Origin: Candidatus Methylophosphatis roskildensis
Lineage (GTDB): Bacteria; Pseudomonadota; Gammaproteobacteria; Burkholderiales; Rhodocyclaceae
Assembly: GCA_016708905.1 (NCBI GenBank)
Contig: JADJEV010000001.1
Coordinates: forward strand, 248,001 to 312,000
DNA: 64,000 bases
Direction of reading: 5' to 3'
Shown here piece by piece: positions 12,285 through 22,196 of the stretch (positions within the stretch are counted from its first letter, which is position 1; every line of letters starts with the position of its first letter). The notes under the pieces were generated by a model, which was not told where the DNA came from, ran no database searches, and saw nothing but the letters and a program-made list of their open reading frames with translations. The translations under genes were made by a program, and so were the position numbers.

Positions 12285-13902
12285 TCACGTGGCTTCCACG
12301 AGTTCAATCACCTTGCGGATGGAGTTGTCTGCCTTGTGTACGGCCGCTTCGAGTTTGCTGTCGGGTTGGAAGGCGGCGTCGGGGCGGTGGTGAAAGAGGC
12401 TGTTGGCAAGCGCGCCGCATAGGCGCTGGTGGAAGAGAACGAAGACCAGGGCGACCTTTACGCCCTTGTCGGTCAGTCGGTAGGCGTATCGATTGCCGTC
12501 GCATTCGAGCAATGCGTGAGCGCGCAGTTTGCGCAAGTCATAACGCAGCTGGTTCAGGGCGTAGCGTTGGTCGGAGAGGCCAAAGCTCGTCAGGATGACC
12601 TCGTGGAGTTGCTGAGCGCGCCAGCCACCGACTGTGGTGCCGGCATGCAGCAGCACTTGCATCAGGCGAATCATGCGGGTGTCGTGGATCTTGATGCCGG
12701 GATACTTGGCGCTGCCAACAGTGATGGGCAGTGCCAGGCGCTGCAGCAGCGGGAAGTCCCCTGCGCGTTGAGGCAGCGGGCCTGAAAGGTGGCGAAGCGC
12801 TCGGTGAGGCCGAGGAGCTTCTCGCGCGCGTCAGCCAGGTGTTCGAGCCCCTTCCTCAGGCCGAAGTCGGCCAGATTGTTCGAGCAGACCTCGTTGCGCA
12901 AGAAGGTGGCGAACTTCTCATACTGCTTGACGAAGGCGTGCTTCCAATAGGCGCGAAAGATGTGATGCCCGTGTTCGATCTGCTCGAGGGTGGTGTTGAG
13001 CTTGCCGCGCAGCTTCTTGGTGATACGCGTGCCGAAGATCTCCGAGACCTTGTCGGCCGACAGTCGCCATAGCCCCAGCTCGCAACTGCGCTCGAAGATC
13101 TTGTGGACCGGAAAGTGACGCTTGAAGATGAAGTTGCGGCAGTATTCGACCTGGCTGATGGCTTAGAAGCGGCGCAGGCTGATCCGAGCGCGCTCCTTGG
13201 CGGAGAACTTTGGTCCCAACAGCAGCGTCCAGTAGTCGAGGCGCTCGCGAATGAGCGCCGGACTCATCCGGTCGGCCGCCGCCTGCAGGGCAGCCGGATC
13301 GGCTACCGCCACGAAGGCGTTGTCGTTCTTGCGAAAGCCGATCCCGGCCCGATTGAGTTCCTGCTCGATGAACGAGTGGCCGTTCAGGTAGTAGGTGCTC
13401 TGGCATGGAAAGAATGAGGCCACACGGATCGCGATGGGTCCCAAGGTCTCGTCGCGAACGTAGAAATAGTAGTGGGTGAAGCGGGTCCGCTGGGGCGCCA
13501 GAATGCGGTGGTGAGGATCGCGGGTCGGATACTTGGGCACCGTGCAGCGAAAACTGGGCCCCAACTCCATGCTCTTGAAGATGAAATACACGCCATAGCG
13601 CTGGGCCCGCACCATCGAGCGCAGCCAACGGTGAACGTAGTCTTCCTTGCGCACACCCTTCTCGGCCCATTCGATGGGCGTGTCGTGATTGCGGGCAAAG
13701 GCCTCGACCCAGTCCTGATACTCCCCGGTGCGCCGGCTGAGGACTTCCTTGTCGACGGTCTGGACGCCCACCACCTGGCGGAAGAAGAGACCACCTGCTC
13801 GGGTCGGCTCAGCGCGCTCAAGTAGCCGTGAATGACAATGCGGTCGAAGCAGTGGTATACAAACACCAACAGGCTGCCGAACAGCTTGGTGAAGAGTTCC
13901 AT
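12285..13902 (-). CDS. Unclassified ~500-aa multicopy protein, copy 1 (winged-helix tail; broken)
   Basis: Not recognised as a characterised family; a relative lies at 30790-32295. The start at 13902 (MELFTKLFGSLLVFVYHCFD) has GAGGAG 7 nt upstream. Shared with copy 2, in order: DRIVIHGYL (residue about 20), RKEDYV (about 100), HYYFYVRDETLGPIAIRV (about 160), YYLNGHSF (about 190), KNDNAFVAV, then GTRITKKL and RAYWKHAFVKQYEKFATFLR. A winged-helix-like C-terminus follows (YALNQLRYDLRKLRAHALLE, then YAYRLTDKGVKVA). Frames break near 13790 and near 12760, and an in-frame TAA lies at about 13163 where Tyr is likely. The conserved Asp/His/Asn clusters could bind metal. Its place among transposases suggests a mobile-element protein; this is inference. 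Databases often label such proteins MarR-like from the tail only. Confidence 0.6.
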
Positions 13903-13977
13903 CTGTCTTCTCCTCGACGGGTGCGCTCTCCAATGACGACCGTCGATTGCAGGGCGCTTGCATAAGGATGGAGTTCC

Positions 13978-14370
13978 ATGACTCAACGCAAGACCGGGCA
14001 CCCGCCCACCACTGCACGGCCGCCGCAGGACAGTTTGCACCTTGCCAAGGAGGTCCGCTCAATCCAGAATCGCGCGGGCGAACATGATGGCCGGATCGTG
14101 CGCATCGGACCACTGGTGTTCTTCTCCACCGACACGGGCGACGCCTGGATCCTGGAGCCCGCAGACCACCTGGCTGCCAGACTCGCCGTCGGCGGAGATC
14201 CGCTGCCGGTGGACTTCGAAGAGACCGAAACTAGCTTCGTCATCGGCTGGCATGGTCGCTACCAAATCAACGGCGACACATTCATCTACGAGGACAACCA
14301 GTCCAGACACCTCAACGCCATACGAGGCTATCCGGTGAAACAACTCGTGCGCGTTATCAACGACCGCTGA
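13978..14370 (+). CDS. Conserved hypothetical protein, 130 aa
   Basis: Short soluble protein, no signal peptide or membrane segment. A polar N-terminal 35 residues precede a compact domain (GEHDGRIVRIGPLVFFSTD, TGDAWILEPADHLAARLA, FEETETSFVIGWHGRYQIN, FIYEDNQSR, GYPVKQLVRVI). The pattern suggests an all-beta fold that reports or binds something; function unknown. Its ATG is 76 bp from the divergent start of the unclassified gene at 13902, so the two could share a control region. The frame is clean, unlike its neighbours. Confidence 0.6.
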   Translation: MTQRKTGHPPTTARPPQDSLHLAKEVRSIQNRAGEHDGRIVRIGPLVFFSTDTGDAWILEPADHLAARLAVGGDPLPVDFEETETSFVIGWHGRYQINGDTFIYEDNQSRHLNAIRGYPVKQLVRVINDR

Positions 14371-14441
14371 TCGTCGATAGCCGTCGCACGAGCAACGAAA
14401 ATTTCAAATATCTTTGGCTAGAATTTTGATGCGATTGCCCT

Positions 14442-14738
14442 GATGCCTGATGCCACGATCTGCCGACAACTGTTGGTTCTGGCATGGTGCAAGGTGTCGG
14501 CTATCGCTGGTCAATGGTCCACCAGGCCGAGCGCATCGGTGGCCTGACCGGATGGGTTCGCAACCGCCGCGACGGCACGGTGGAAGCCACGGTTGCCGGC
14601 GACCCGGCCCGGGTCGCCGAACTGATCGCCTGGTCAGAAGTTGGCCCGCCGGCTGCGCGGGTATCCCGCGTGCTCGTGAACGACGCGAACCCCGTCGGCC
14701 TGCCCGCTTCCGGAATGGAGCTGAGGCCAACCTACTAG
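14442..14738 (+). CDS. Acylphosphatase (frameshifted near start)
   Basis: Hydrolyses acyl phosphates; small cytoplasmic enzyme of about 98 residues. The catalytic loop VQGVGYRWSM carries the conserved Arg; the active-site Asn is in GWVRNRRDGTVEATV. ATG 14442 (PDATICRQLLV) fits the usual N-terminal strand, but one base is missing near 14476 before GMVQGVGYR. The ORF that begins at 14484 lacks this first strand. It lies alone between an unclassified gene and a decayed FG-GAP gene. Confidence 0.8.
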
Positions 14739-14878
14739 CCCGCCAAGCGAGCCCAGCATGGCGGGGCGGCGAACGCCACATTCAAGCTGGCGAGCGTCCG
14801 GAGGGCGGCGCACGAGAAAGGAGAGGGCGGCGCATCGCTGCACCGCTCTCTGTCGCCTGGAACTCCGTCTCGCCGCCT

Positions 14879-15258
14879 CTACAGACCGTAGGTGAACCGA
14901 CCCGACGCAATACCGGTGGTCGCCTTTGTGTTGATCTGCTTGAGAGCGCCTTTCTGATACTTCCGCAGACCTCCCGACGTTCCGGTGCCGTAGTCGATGA
15001 TCAGATCCTTTCGGTTGTCGGCATTGAGATCGGCAGCACCCAAGCGCGTGACAGAACCCGCGCTTACCGTGGACCAGGCGCTGCCGATATTGTCCCTATG
15101 GCTGGTGCCTGCTAGTATGCTGTTCGCGTAGATCCATAGATCGTTGGTGCCGGCACAGTACAGTGCCAGTTGGTCACGCCGTCCCTCGTCGCTGCTGAAG
15201 CCTTGCCGATCGCAGCACTATCCGGATCGATCTGGAACCAAGTCGAGCCGTTGAACCT
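14879..15258 (-). pseudogene. C-terminal remnant of an FG-GAP/VCBS-repeat surface protein
   Basis: Read on the minus strand it begins abruptly (NGSTWFQIDPDSAAIG), shifts frame near 15195, and continues RRDQLALYCAGTNDLWIY, SAWSTVSAGSVTRLGAADLN, DNRKDLIIDYGTGTSGG, ending GIASGRFTYGL and a TAG stop at 14879-14881. The D-x-N-x-D-x-x-D pattern with IIDYG is typical of FG-GAP propeller repeats and matches the style of the proteins at 32341-33126 and 33218-36820. Its N-terminal part is missing, cut by the IS4-type element that begins just after 15258. It may be the detached end of the gene at 32341-33126. Confidence 0.65.
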
Positions 15259-15301
15259 ATTTTCCTCTGTTATCCATGCGGTGCAGGGAGCAGGCCGGGG
15301 A

Positions 15302-16818
15302 TCATCGAGGCAGGCGGGGTTGATTTTGCTTTCTGGCGGCGATGATTTTGTCGATGATGTAGTGCATCAGGGCCTTCCATCGGGCGGTTTTGGTCAACCG
15401 AGGCACAATTGCCAGAACCGTGTCCAAACCCTTGCGCACATTGGCGATCATGGTTTTGATCTGATCGCTGGCGGCATGGGTCAGCGTGACCAGCAGGCGG
15501 GACTTACCGGCATGCTCGGTCAGGCGCGTCACCCCCGCCAGCAGCAAGGGGCGAGAGGTGATGGCCTCCAGACGCGTTTTCGGATGCGCCAGACGCACAT
15601 ACCAACTCCACCAGTTGTAGATCAGGGCCACCGCGCGGGCCGACAGATTGCAGCGCTCCAGATCCTGGGTGGTATAGCCCCCAGCCCCACTGGTTTTTCA
15701 GCTCGTCAAAGCCGTTCTCGCAATCGGCCCGGTCCCGATACAGCTGACCGATAGCCTGAAGATCGTAGTCGCTGTTGGTCACCAGCACGGCATACTCCCA
15801 CAGCTTTCCCGCCTCCAGGGAGTCGGCAAACTGCAGCAGTTGCTGCCCGGGTTCGCGCTTGCCGCGCTTTTTCTTCTCCACCACGAGCGAGTGCTTCACG
15901 GCACGTCGTACTACCACCACCCGTCGCCCATGGTGCCAGCCCGACAGCGTCAGTCGCGCCTCCACCGCGTGATAGCCGCCACCGACATCCTGCCAGTCGC
16001 TGCGCCCCGCAGCCGCTCGATCAAGCGCTTGACGCCAGCGCTCTGGCGCAGCTTGGACAGATACGCTTGGCCGGACTCTTCCAGTTCCGTCATCACCGGA
16101 TCGACGCCGAAGGCGACATCGCCGCGCACCAGGCGCGGACGCTGCTCCAGCGGCAGCGACTTGAGAATGTCGATCAGCCGCGGCAGGCTGTGCCGGGCCG
16201 CGTGCGCCTTGCCGTTTTGCACCTCGGCATCCAGGAGCAGACGCACGTTGGCGATCCAGTAGGTGTGGATGACATGGCTCGGGCGCCCCGGCTTGGTCGG
16301 GTTGTAGCTGATCTCGGCGCCATCCTGTTGGCCATAGAGCAGCTTGATCGTGGTGTCGGTGTCGAGTATCCAGCCGGTGGAGAGGGCCTCGCGCACGCTC
16401 TGTGCGAGCGCTGCATCCATCCAGGCGCTCGTCCTGGCCAAGCGGGCTTGCCGATCGGGGCGCTCTTGTTCAGAGCAGCGTGTCAGTGTGGGCGCAAGAT
16501 GCGCCAGCGCCCGGCGCAGGCTTTCGTCGCTGATGATTCCCGTCATGCCGAGAATCTCCGGCGCCACGGCGTCGCCACGCAGGCCCGTGACATGCGCATA
16601 ACGCCGCTGCCCATCGAGGATCGCCAGCAGCCAAGTGCCCAGCACGTCGCGTACCTCGGGCGCGTTCGGGCTAGTGTAGGACATCGGGCAGCTGTCCACC
16701 CAGCGCTCGAACAAGCCGGAGACCTCGAGAAATTCAGCAAAAATGCCAACTGTCCGAGTGCCGTGGCGCTGCCGTTCTCGTCCCATCGCACGTGAAAGCG
16801 ACCTCCCGGGGTGCTCAT
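15302..16818 (-). CDS. IS4-type transposase, element A1 (three frameshifts)
   Basis: DDE transposase with the IS4 signature Y-x2-R-x3-E-x6-K in YRDRADCENGFDELKNQWGW (near 15720). First Asp in DTDTTIKLLYG, second in LVRGDVAFG. The start at 16818 (STPGGRFHVRWDENGSATAL) is followed by a break at a T run (16739-16743 holds five where six are needed for LAFFAEFLEV). A second break lies near 15960 (AATGRMS to EARLTLSGWHHGR) and a third near 15680, where a G run is short, before YTTQDLERCNLSARAVALIY. The C-terminus is RKQNQPRLPR. Repaired length is about 500 residues. Paralogous to the disrupted transposase at 16880-30643. Confidence 0.75.
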
Positions 16819-16879
16819 TACGCCGTTCGACCTTCCCCGCCCGGAATTCCCGGCACCAAAATCAACCTAAAAACCTCAG

Positions 16880-17287
16880 TTAGCCGATTCCGTTTGCATG
16901 ATTTTCGAGAAGCCGCTGGGCGCGAGGCGGTCCGACCCCGGCGAGGAGGCATTTGAGATGCTCGCAGACGAGGTTCCAGACGGTGGTTGGATGCAACTGC
17001 TCCGCAGCACGAGCTAACCAGCCCTGAAGCATGGCGGAGACACGCATTAGCGCTGCCCGCGCCTTCTCGAAATGAGCGTGCAAACCGGTCAGTGTGATCG
17101 TCGTCTGCCCGGCATGTTCGGTCCGGCGCCCCACCGAGGACATCAGCCACGGCCGACTGGTGATGGCCTCGCGGCGGGCTTCAGGATTGGCCAAGCGAAC
17201 GAACAGGCTCCACCAGTTGTAGATGAGTGCCACGGCCCGGGCGGCCAACTGGCAGCGATGCAGGTCGTGCGTGGTAAAGCCACCCCA
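16880..17287 (-). pseudogene. 3' piece of split IS4-type transposase A2
   Basis: C-terminal 134 residues of the A2 transposase: WGGFTTHDLHRCQLAARAVA, LIYNWWSLFVRLANPEARRE, ending LLENHANGIG. It begins where the upstream piece (ending ELKNQWGWG) was cut by the IS481-like element. The 6-bp ACCCCA duplication occurs at the junction and is needed once to restore the reading frame. In-frame sequence upstream of 17288 belongs to the inserted IS. Confidence 0.82.
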
Positions 17288-17381
17288 GCCTTGTCCAATG
17301 GGGTTTGAGTCTGAGCGAGGGGTGTGAATCCAACGGGGTTTGAGTCTGAACAGGTGGCCGGGATCGATCAATATGCGGCGC

Positions 17382-18637
17382 ATGGTGATCGATATGAACG
17401 ACGAGCAATTGAAGACCTTGGCGGATTTGCAAGGATTTTGGAAGGCACCGTGATGATGGATTTCGCGGTGGCGGGAGACGAGCGCTACGGGTTCATTGCG
17501 CGCACCGTGAAACGCTTCGGCTATGGCCGGCTGAAGCGATCCGACAAGGCCATTGTGCTGCGCTTTCTGGAACGGGTCAGCGGCTATTCGCGCCAGCAGA
17601 TCGCGCGCCTGGTCAAACGCGGCAGCGAACGACGAGCGATGGTCAAGCGTTACTGCGGCTCCCGTACCAGCTTTGCGCGCACCTACACGGAGGCGGACAT
17701 ACTCTTGCTGGCCCAGACCGACACGCTACACGGCACACTGTCCGGCTTGGCGACCAAGAAGCTCATGGAGCGGGCCTACGGCCTGTTCGGCGATATCCGC
17801 TATCAGCGACTGGCGATCATCTCGGTGGCGCACCTCTACAACCTGCGGCAGCGGCCAAGCTATCTGCAAAAGCGACAGGTCTGGACCAAGACCCGCCCCA
17901 CCGGTGTCTCCATCGGCGAGCGTCGCGCTCCGGCGCCCAACAACCGTCCCGGCTACTTGCGTGTGGATAGCGTCCATCAGGGCGATCAGGATGGCGTCAA
18001 AGGCGTCTATCACATCAACGCCGTCGACTGCGTGACCCAGTACGAGGGCGTTGCCACCTGCGAGCGCATCAGCGAAGCGTTCCTCATCCCGGTGCTGGAA
18101 GCCCTGTTGGCGAGCTTCCCTTTCGACATTCTGGGCTTTCACTCCGACAACGGCTCCGAGTACATCAACCGCGATGTCGCGAAGTTGCTCAACAAGCTGT
18201 TGATCGAAGAGCAGACCAAGTCGCGATCACGCCATAGCAACGACAACGCCCAGGCCGAATCCAAGAACGGCGCCATCGTGCGCAAGCATTTGGGATACGC
18301 CCACATCCCGCAACGCTTTGCCGCACCGGTCAATGAGTTTTGCCGCGATTACCTCAACCCCTACGTCAATTTCCACCGCCCCTGCCTGTTCGCCGAAACC
18401 ATCACCGATGCCAAGGGCAAACAGCGCAAACGCTACCCGTACAAGCTGATGATGACGCCCTATGAGAAGCTCAAGTCCTTGCCCAAGCCCGAGACATTCC
18501 TGAAGCTCGGCGTCGATTTCAAACAACTCGATGCGCAGGCCAAGGCGATGAGCGACAATGAGGCGGCGGAGCGAATGAACGCGGCGCGTTCAGTCCTCTT
18601 CAAGACCATTTTTAACCGATCGAAAACGGCGGCCTGA
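17382..18637 (+). CDS. IS481-like transposase, copy 2 (one frameshift)
   Basis: Integrase-core DDE transposase clearly related to copy 1. Catalytic Asp in YLRVDSVHQGD, Asp in GFHSDNGSEYIN, Glu in QAESKNGAIVRK. Helix-turn-helix region DKAIVLRFLERVSGYSRQQI. The expected start is ATG 17382 (VIDMNDEQLKTL). A TTTT run near 17437 is one T short, so the annotated-looking ORF start at 17324 is out of frame with it; adding one T gives GFLEGTVMMDF. The two copies differ at many residues and in D-E spacing (36 versus 35), so they are separate acquisitions or old duplicates. Confidence 0.85.
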
Positions 18638-18660
18638 CCCGACAAAAAGCGCAAAGCGAA

Positions 18661-18720
18661 GGGGCAGTGGATATGTGGATAGCTCGCCTGACGGCGACCT
18701 TTCCACATATCCACTGCCCC
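18661..18720. repeat. Perfect 19-bp hairpin after the IS481-like transposase
   Basis: Arms 18661-18679 and 18702-18720 are exact reverse complements around a 22-nt loop, 24 bp past the transposase stop. The arm contains ATATGTGGA and the loop begins TAGC, so CTATCCACA, eight of nine bases of the DnaA-box consensus, spans the arm-loop border. Copy 1 has a different but comparable hairpin set at the same place, so structure is kept while sequence is not. Confidence 0.8.
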
Positions 18721-18800
18721 GCCAAAAGCTAAACCTTTTTTGATTTCCGATTCAAAGTCAAAACCGATCGCTCAGACTCAAACCTGGATTGGAATCTACT

Positions 18801-19408
18801 ACCCCATCCCCACTGGTTCTTGAGTTCGTCGAAGGCGTTCTCGGCATCCGCCCGATCCCGGTAGAGCTGACCCAGACTGACAATCTCGTAGTCGGTGTTG
18901 GTCACCAGCACCGCGTACTCATAGCCCGTGATGCCCTTGCCTGCCTTGCGGTCGGCTTCCACGAAGGCCAGCAGTTGCTGACCGTCAGCCTCACCGGCCA
19001 CCGCGATCTCGCCCGTCAGCGGCCGGCGCAGCACGACGACGCGACGATTCTTCTCCCAGCCCTTGAGGGCAAGCGCCCCATCCTTGCCCTCCCAACCCTG
19101 GCCGGCATCCGTCCAGCCCGATTGGCGGAACACACTGACAATGTGACGCTTGACGTTCTTCGAGAGCTTGAGCTTGAACAGGTAAGGCTGCCCCCGTTGC
19201 TCCAGAGCCGTCATCATCGCGTCGCACCCGAAGGCGTTGTCCCCGCGCACCAGCTTCGGCTTGTTTTCTGCGGGCAGTTCATCGAGAACCTTGAGCAGAC
19301 CGGGCTGAGCATGCTTGGCCGTGTGTTCGTTGCCGGCACACACTTCGACACCCAGGACCAGCCGCAAACCCGCCATCAGGTACGTGTGATAGGCATGGGA
19401 CGGGCGTC
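18801..19408 (-). pseudogene. Middle piece of split IS4-type transposase A2
   Basis: About 200 residues: PSHAYHTYLMAGLRLVLGVE, second catalytic Asp in LVRGDNAFGCDAMMTALEQR, SKNVKRHIVSVFRQSGWTD, and the IS4 signature YRDRADAENAFDELKNQWGW. The upstream part is displaced by the IS21-like element at GGCGTC (19403-19408) and the downstream part by the IS481-like element. Frame within this piece is clean. Confidence 0.83.
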
Positions 19409-19583
19409 TGTCGCGGCCGACCTGAACCCGGTTCAAAGGTGACGATGTGAAACCGGATGTTCTTCCTCGTTTTCTTCAGCTGGAAGTATCCGAGCTGGAG
19501 TCTTCTTCGCTGTTGGGTGTGTTCTTCGGTCTTCTTCAAGGATCGTGTAGTAGCCGGGGTTGTGACCTGGCAAGAGACACGAC

Positions 19584-20199
19584 ATGGGACGAGAGGAGAA
19601 GCGCGCATGCCTGAACTGCGGGAGGATTTACTCCGGAGGCGCGTAACGCGCGGCATCAGCGGTACTGCCGCTTGGCACCGTGCAAGGCGGTGAGCAAGCG
19701 GGCGAGTCAGGCGAAATGGTTGGCCAAGGCGGAGAACTTGGACTACCACCGTGGACCACAAGCGGTGGCTCGGGTACAAGCCTGGCGGGCAGCGCACCCC
19801 GGTTACAGTCGGCGCAAGGCAGCGGTGGCGGCGCCAGAAGTCACAAGGCAAGAGGCCCTGCCGAGGGCAGCCACTGAATCCGCACAAGAGGACTTGCCGG
19901 CGGCGGAGTCGCTCGCGCAGCAGATCTCTTGTAACGCTCCGATCGCACCGTTACAAGATCTCTTGAATGCACAACCCATTGTTCTGGTTGGGCTTATCGC
20001 TCACATCTGGGGGACCGCGTTACAAGAAGACATCGCCTCGGCCGTCTCCCGGTTGGTACAACTCGGGCTCGACATCCGAGGAGGACATCATGAGCATTGC
20101 CAAGCGGGTTCTGAACCCGGAACGCCTGCGTCAGGTGCCCGAACACTTCAGCTGGGTCGATCACCGCCTGGTGCGGGAGCACACCATCGAGAAGGCTGA
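19584..20199 (+). CDS. IS21-associated zinc-ribbon protein (frameshifted)
   Basis: Conserved companion of some IS21-like elements; function not established. Starting at ATG 19584: EEKRACLNCG, then one base off near 19622, GFTPEARNARHQRYC, LAPCKAVSKRASQAKWLAKA, ENLDYHRGPQAVARVQAWRA and HPGYSRRK, a variable stretch, and LNAQPIVLVGLIAHIWGTAL, EDIASAVSRLVQLGLDIRGG. The C-x2-C and C-x4-C pairs look like a zinc ribbon with four Cys ligands. The open frame runs to 20199 and overlaps the next gene by 109 bp, so the true stop is probably near 20090 and another base may be wrong. Confidence 0.55.
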
Positions 20200-20451
20200 C
20201 GTCTGTGCCTGGGCGCTCTACCTGTTTCTGGTCGCCGTTGCCGATGTCCTGGCCTGAGCTACTACGCCGAGGCCAGCCTGTCCCGGCGCCTCGGACTCGA
20301 TCCGCACCGTCTGGCGAAGGCGCGCAGCGATCTCATCGGGCTCGACCTGATCGCCTACGACCCGCCGCTCTATCAGGTCCTGAGTTTGCCCGTCCAGTTG
20401 CCGATGGCCGCACGCCTTGAGCAATTGCACGCCATTCTCGGGCGGCGCTGA
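20091..20451 (+). CDS. IS21-associated small DNA-binding-like protein (frameshifted)
   Basis: About 120 residues. ATG 20091 has GAGGAGG 5-6 nt upstream. Sequence runs RVLNPERLRQVPEHFSWVDH, IEKADVCAWALYLFLVAVAD; a missing G near 20252 shifts to GLSYYAEASLSRRLGLDPHR, LAKARSDLIGLDLIAYDPPL, LPMAARLEQLHAILGRR. The second half resembles a winged helix. Its TGA overlaps the istA ATG (TGATG at 20449-20453), implying translational coupling. No characterised homologue recalled; likely assists transposition of this IS. Confidence 0.55.
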
Positions 20452-20793
20452 TGATCGACTACGCCACCTGGTGCGCCATCCGCGATGGTGTCGAGAAACA
20501 CCTCACTGCGGATCAACTGGCCACAGCGTTGAGCCTGGACGTCCAAGACCGTCCGCCGCTGGATCGGCCGACCCTATGCGCAGCGGCAGACGGCCAAGCG
20601 CGACAGCAAGCTCGATCCGTTCAAGGGGCGCATCGTGCGCTGGCTGGAGACCCACGCGCTCACCGCGCAGCAAATCTTTCAGCGCCTGTGCGACGAGGGC
20701 TACGGCGGGGGCATCAGCATCGTCAAGGACTACGTCCGCGCGATTCGTCCGCGGCCCCGCGAAGCCTTCCTGACGCTGGCCTTTGCGCCCGGG
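20451..20793 (+). pseudogene. istA: istA, 5' piece (IS21-family transposase cut by RIT1)
   Basis: N-terminal 113 residues of IstA: IDYATWCAIRDGVEKHLTAD, LATALSLDVQ, then one surplus A at about 20545 and TVRRWIGRPYAQRQTAKRDS, ETHALTAQQIFQRLCDEGYG, ending AFLTLAFAPGE. The helix-turn-helix recognises the IS ends. The gene is severed at CCCGGGGA by RIT1. A 25-bp middle fragment (24654-24678, coding GEVAQVDWG with the first catalytic Asp) lies between the two RIT elements, and the rest resumes at 28101. Confidence 0.85.
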
Positions 20794-20822
20794 GAATAAT
20801 GGGAAGCTTCCCATTATTCCCC
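20791..20822. repeat. Perfect palindrome at left junction of RIT1
   Basis: Arms 20791-20806 and 20807-20822 (GGGGAATAATGGGAAG and its exact reverse complement), no loop. The first four G's are istA target sequence; the last CCCC overlaps the start of the RIT1 terminal repeat. Nothing equivalent is at the right junction. Confidence 0.9.
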
Positions 20823-20843
20823 TAATGAGAAGGAAGCCGTAAT
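20821..20843. repeat. RIT1 left terminal inverted repeat
   Basis: CCTAATGAGAAGGAAGCCGT plus AAT; exact reverse complement of 24631-24653. Similarity continues imperfectly for about 8 bp inward (CGAAAGGA versus GCGAAGGA). Confidence 0.9.
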
Positions 20844-20950
20844 CGAAAGGACGCTGGCAATTCCCTGGCCGGCCGGCATTCTTTTGCGATTCTGCTTCGC
20901 ATTATGGGCACGTGGGATCCTCAGGTTTCGTCTTGTCCGAGGAGGTTCCC

Positions 20951-22196
20951 ATGTCTGCTCAGCTATCTACTGCCGAGGTATTGATCGAGAAGCTGCTGGC
21001 CCATCTGAAGGCTGAAGGATATTCCCCGCGAATCCAGCGGTGGTATCCCGCTCGCGTACGTCAGTTACTGGATTACTGCAACCGAAATAGCCTGTCGATC
21101 GAAACCGTTCGCTCGGGGCACGTAACGCGCTTCTTGCGCCAGCAATACCGGCGCACGCGGAAGCGATACAGCCAGTTGCCACCATTTCAGAAATGGCGAC
21201 ATCGCTACACCGGTGCCGTCAATATGATGCTGCGTCTTGTGCGGGGAGCATGGCCGGTTTCGGATCCACCACGCACTGCGCTCGAAGTCTTGCATCACGA
21301 CATCGTGCAGGACTACGACATGTGGTTGCGCGACCTGCGTGGACTGCACGCGCTGACTCGTGCCAAGCGGACGAAGCATGCGTTGGGGTTCCTGACTTCA
21401 CTCGGGCCCCGCGCAGATCAGCTGGGCCTTGCGGAGCTGAGCGTTCGCGACCTCGATGTACCTGAAGCGATGTTGTGACGGACTTCGGCGCGCATCCATC
21501 GAAGACCGCACCGTCTGCCTTCGGGATTTCCTGCGCCACTTGTGGCGTACCGGCCGAACTGCCATCGATCTCACCGGTACCGTCATCGGGCCGCGCATCT
21601 ATGAGCACGAAGGCATTCCGGCGGCCCTCAGGCCAGAAGACGTGCAGCGAGTGTTGGAAGTGACTCGCGAGGATCTTTCACCGGTCGGTCTGCGCGACTA
21701 CGCCATCTTGATCCTGTTGGCGACCTATGGCCTGCGGGCTGCGGAAGTCGTCAGTTTGCGTCTGGACGACATCGACTGGCGGCGGGACGTTCTTCAGGTG
21801 CGCCACTCGAAGACCGGAACCTGCTCCGAGCTTCCATTGCTGCGCGAACCAGGCGAAGCCGTGCTTCGATACGTGGAGAAGGTGCGCCCGTCGAGCCCCC
21901 ACCGAGAAATATTCCTGCGTATCCAGGCGCCGCACCGTCCATTCAAGAACGGATCGATCCTCAACTGCGTCACGAGCGCTCGTCTGCGAGCGGCGGGAAT
22001 CACTCCACAAGGAAGGAAAGGACCCCATGCCTTTCGCCACGCGCACGCCGTGAGTCTGCTGCGAGCCGGTGTGCCGCTCAAGATTATCGGCGACATGTTG
22101 GGACACGTCCGCCGCGGCGACGGCAGAGTATCTGAAGCTGGCGACCGAGGATCTGCGAAACATCGGACTCGACCTTCCAGGGGAATGCTGCCATGA
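20951..22196 (+). CDS. RIT1 tyrosine recombinase A (frameshifted)
   Basis: Phage-integrase-type recombinase. N-terminal core-binding domain from ATG 20951 (AEVLIEKLLAHLKAEGYSPR, RYTGAVNMMLRLVRGAWPVS). One base off at about 21470, after SVRDLDV, then LKRCCDGLRRASIEDRTVCL and the catalytic domain: Arg in YGLRAAEVVSLRLDDIDW, HAFRHAHAVSLL, and GDMLGH. Another shift at about 22105 moves the tail (ATAEYLKLATEDLRNIGLDL), which carries the expected Tyr, to a different frame. RBS AGGAGG lies just before the ATG. The gene ends in an ATGA overlap with recombinase B. Repaired length is about 415 residues, equal to its counterpart in RIT2. Confidence 0.8.

Larger units (their letters stand above)
17288..18800 (+). 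mobile_element. IS481-like insertion sequence, copy 2 (6-bp target duplication)
   Basis: 1,513-bp element inserted in the A2 transposase codons for QWGWGGF. Direct repeats ACCCCA flank it. End sequences match in inverted orientation (TCCAAT...GGTTTGAGTCTGAGCGA left; same motif reversed right). Near the left end a second copy of the motif (CCAACGGGGTTTGAGTCTGAAC, 17332 on) follows at about 40 bp, an internal repeat not seen in copy 1. Same architecture as 9303-10884. Confidence 0.9.

Noticed and set aside
19457..19693. Plus-strand ORF starting at 19457 in the left end of the IS21-like element
   Set aside because: Part of its sequence only partly matches the zinc-ribbon gene in another frame; no independent support.
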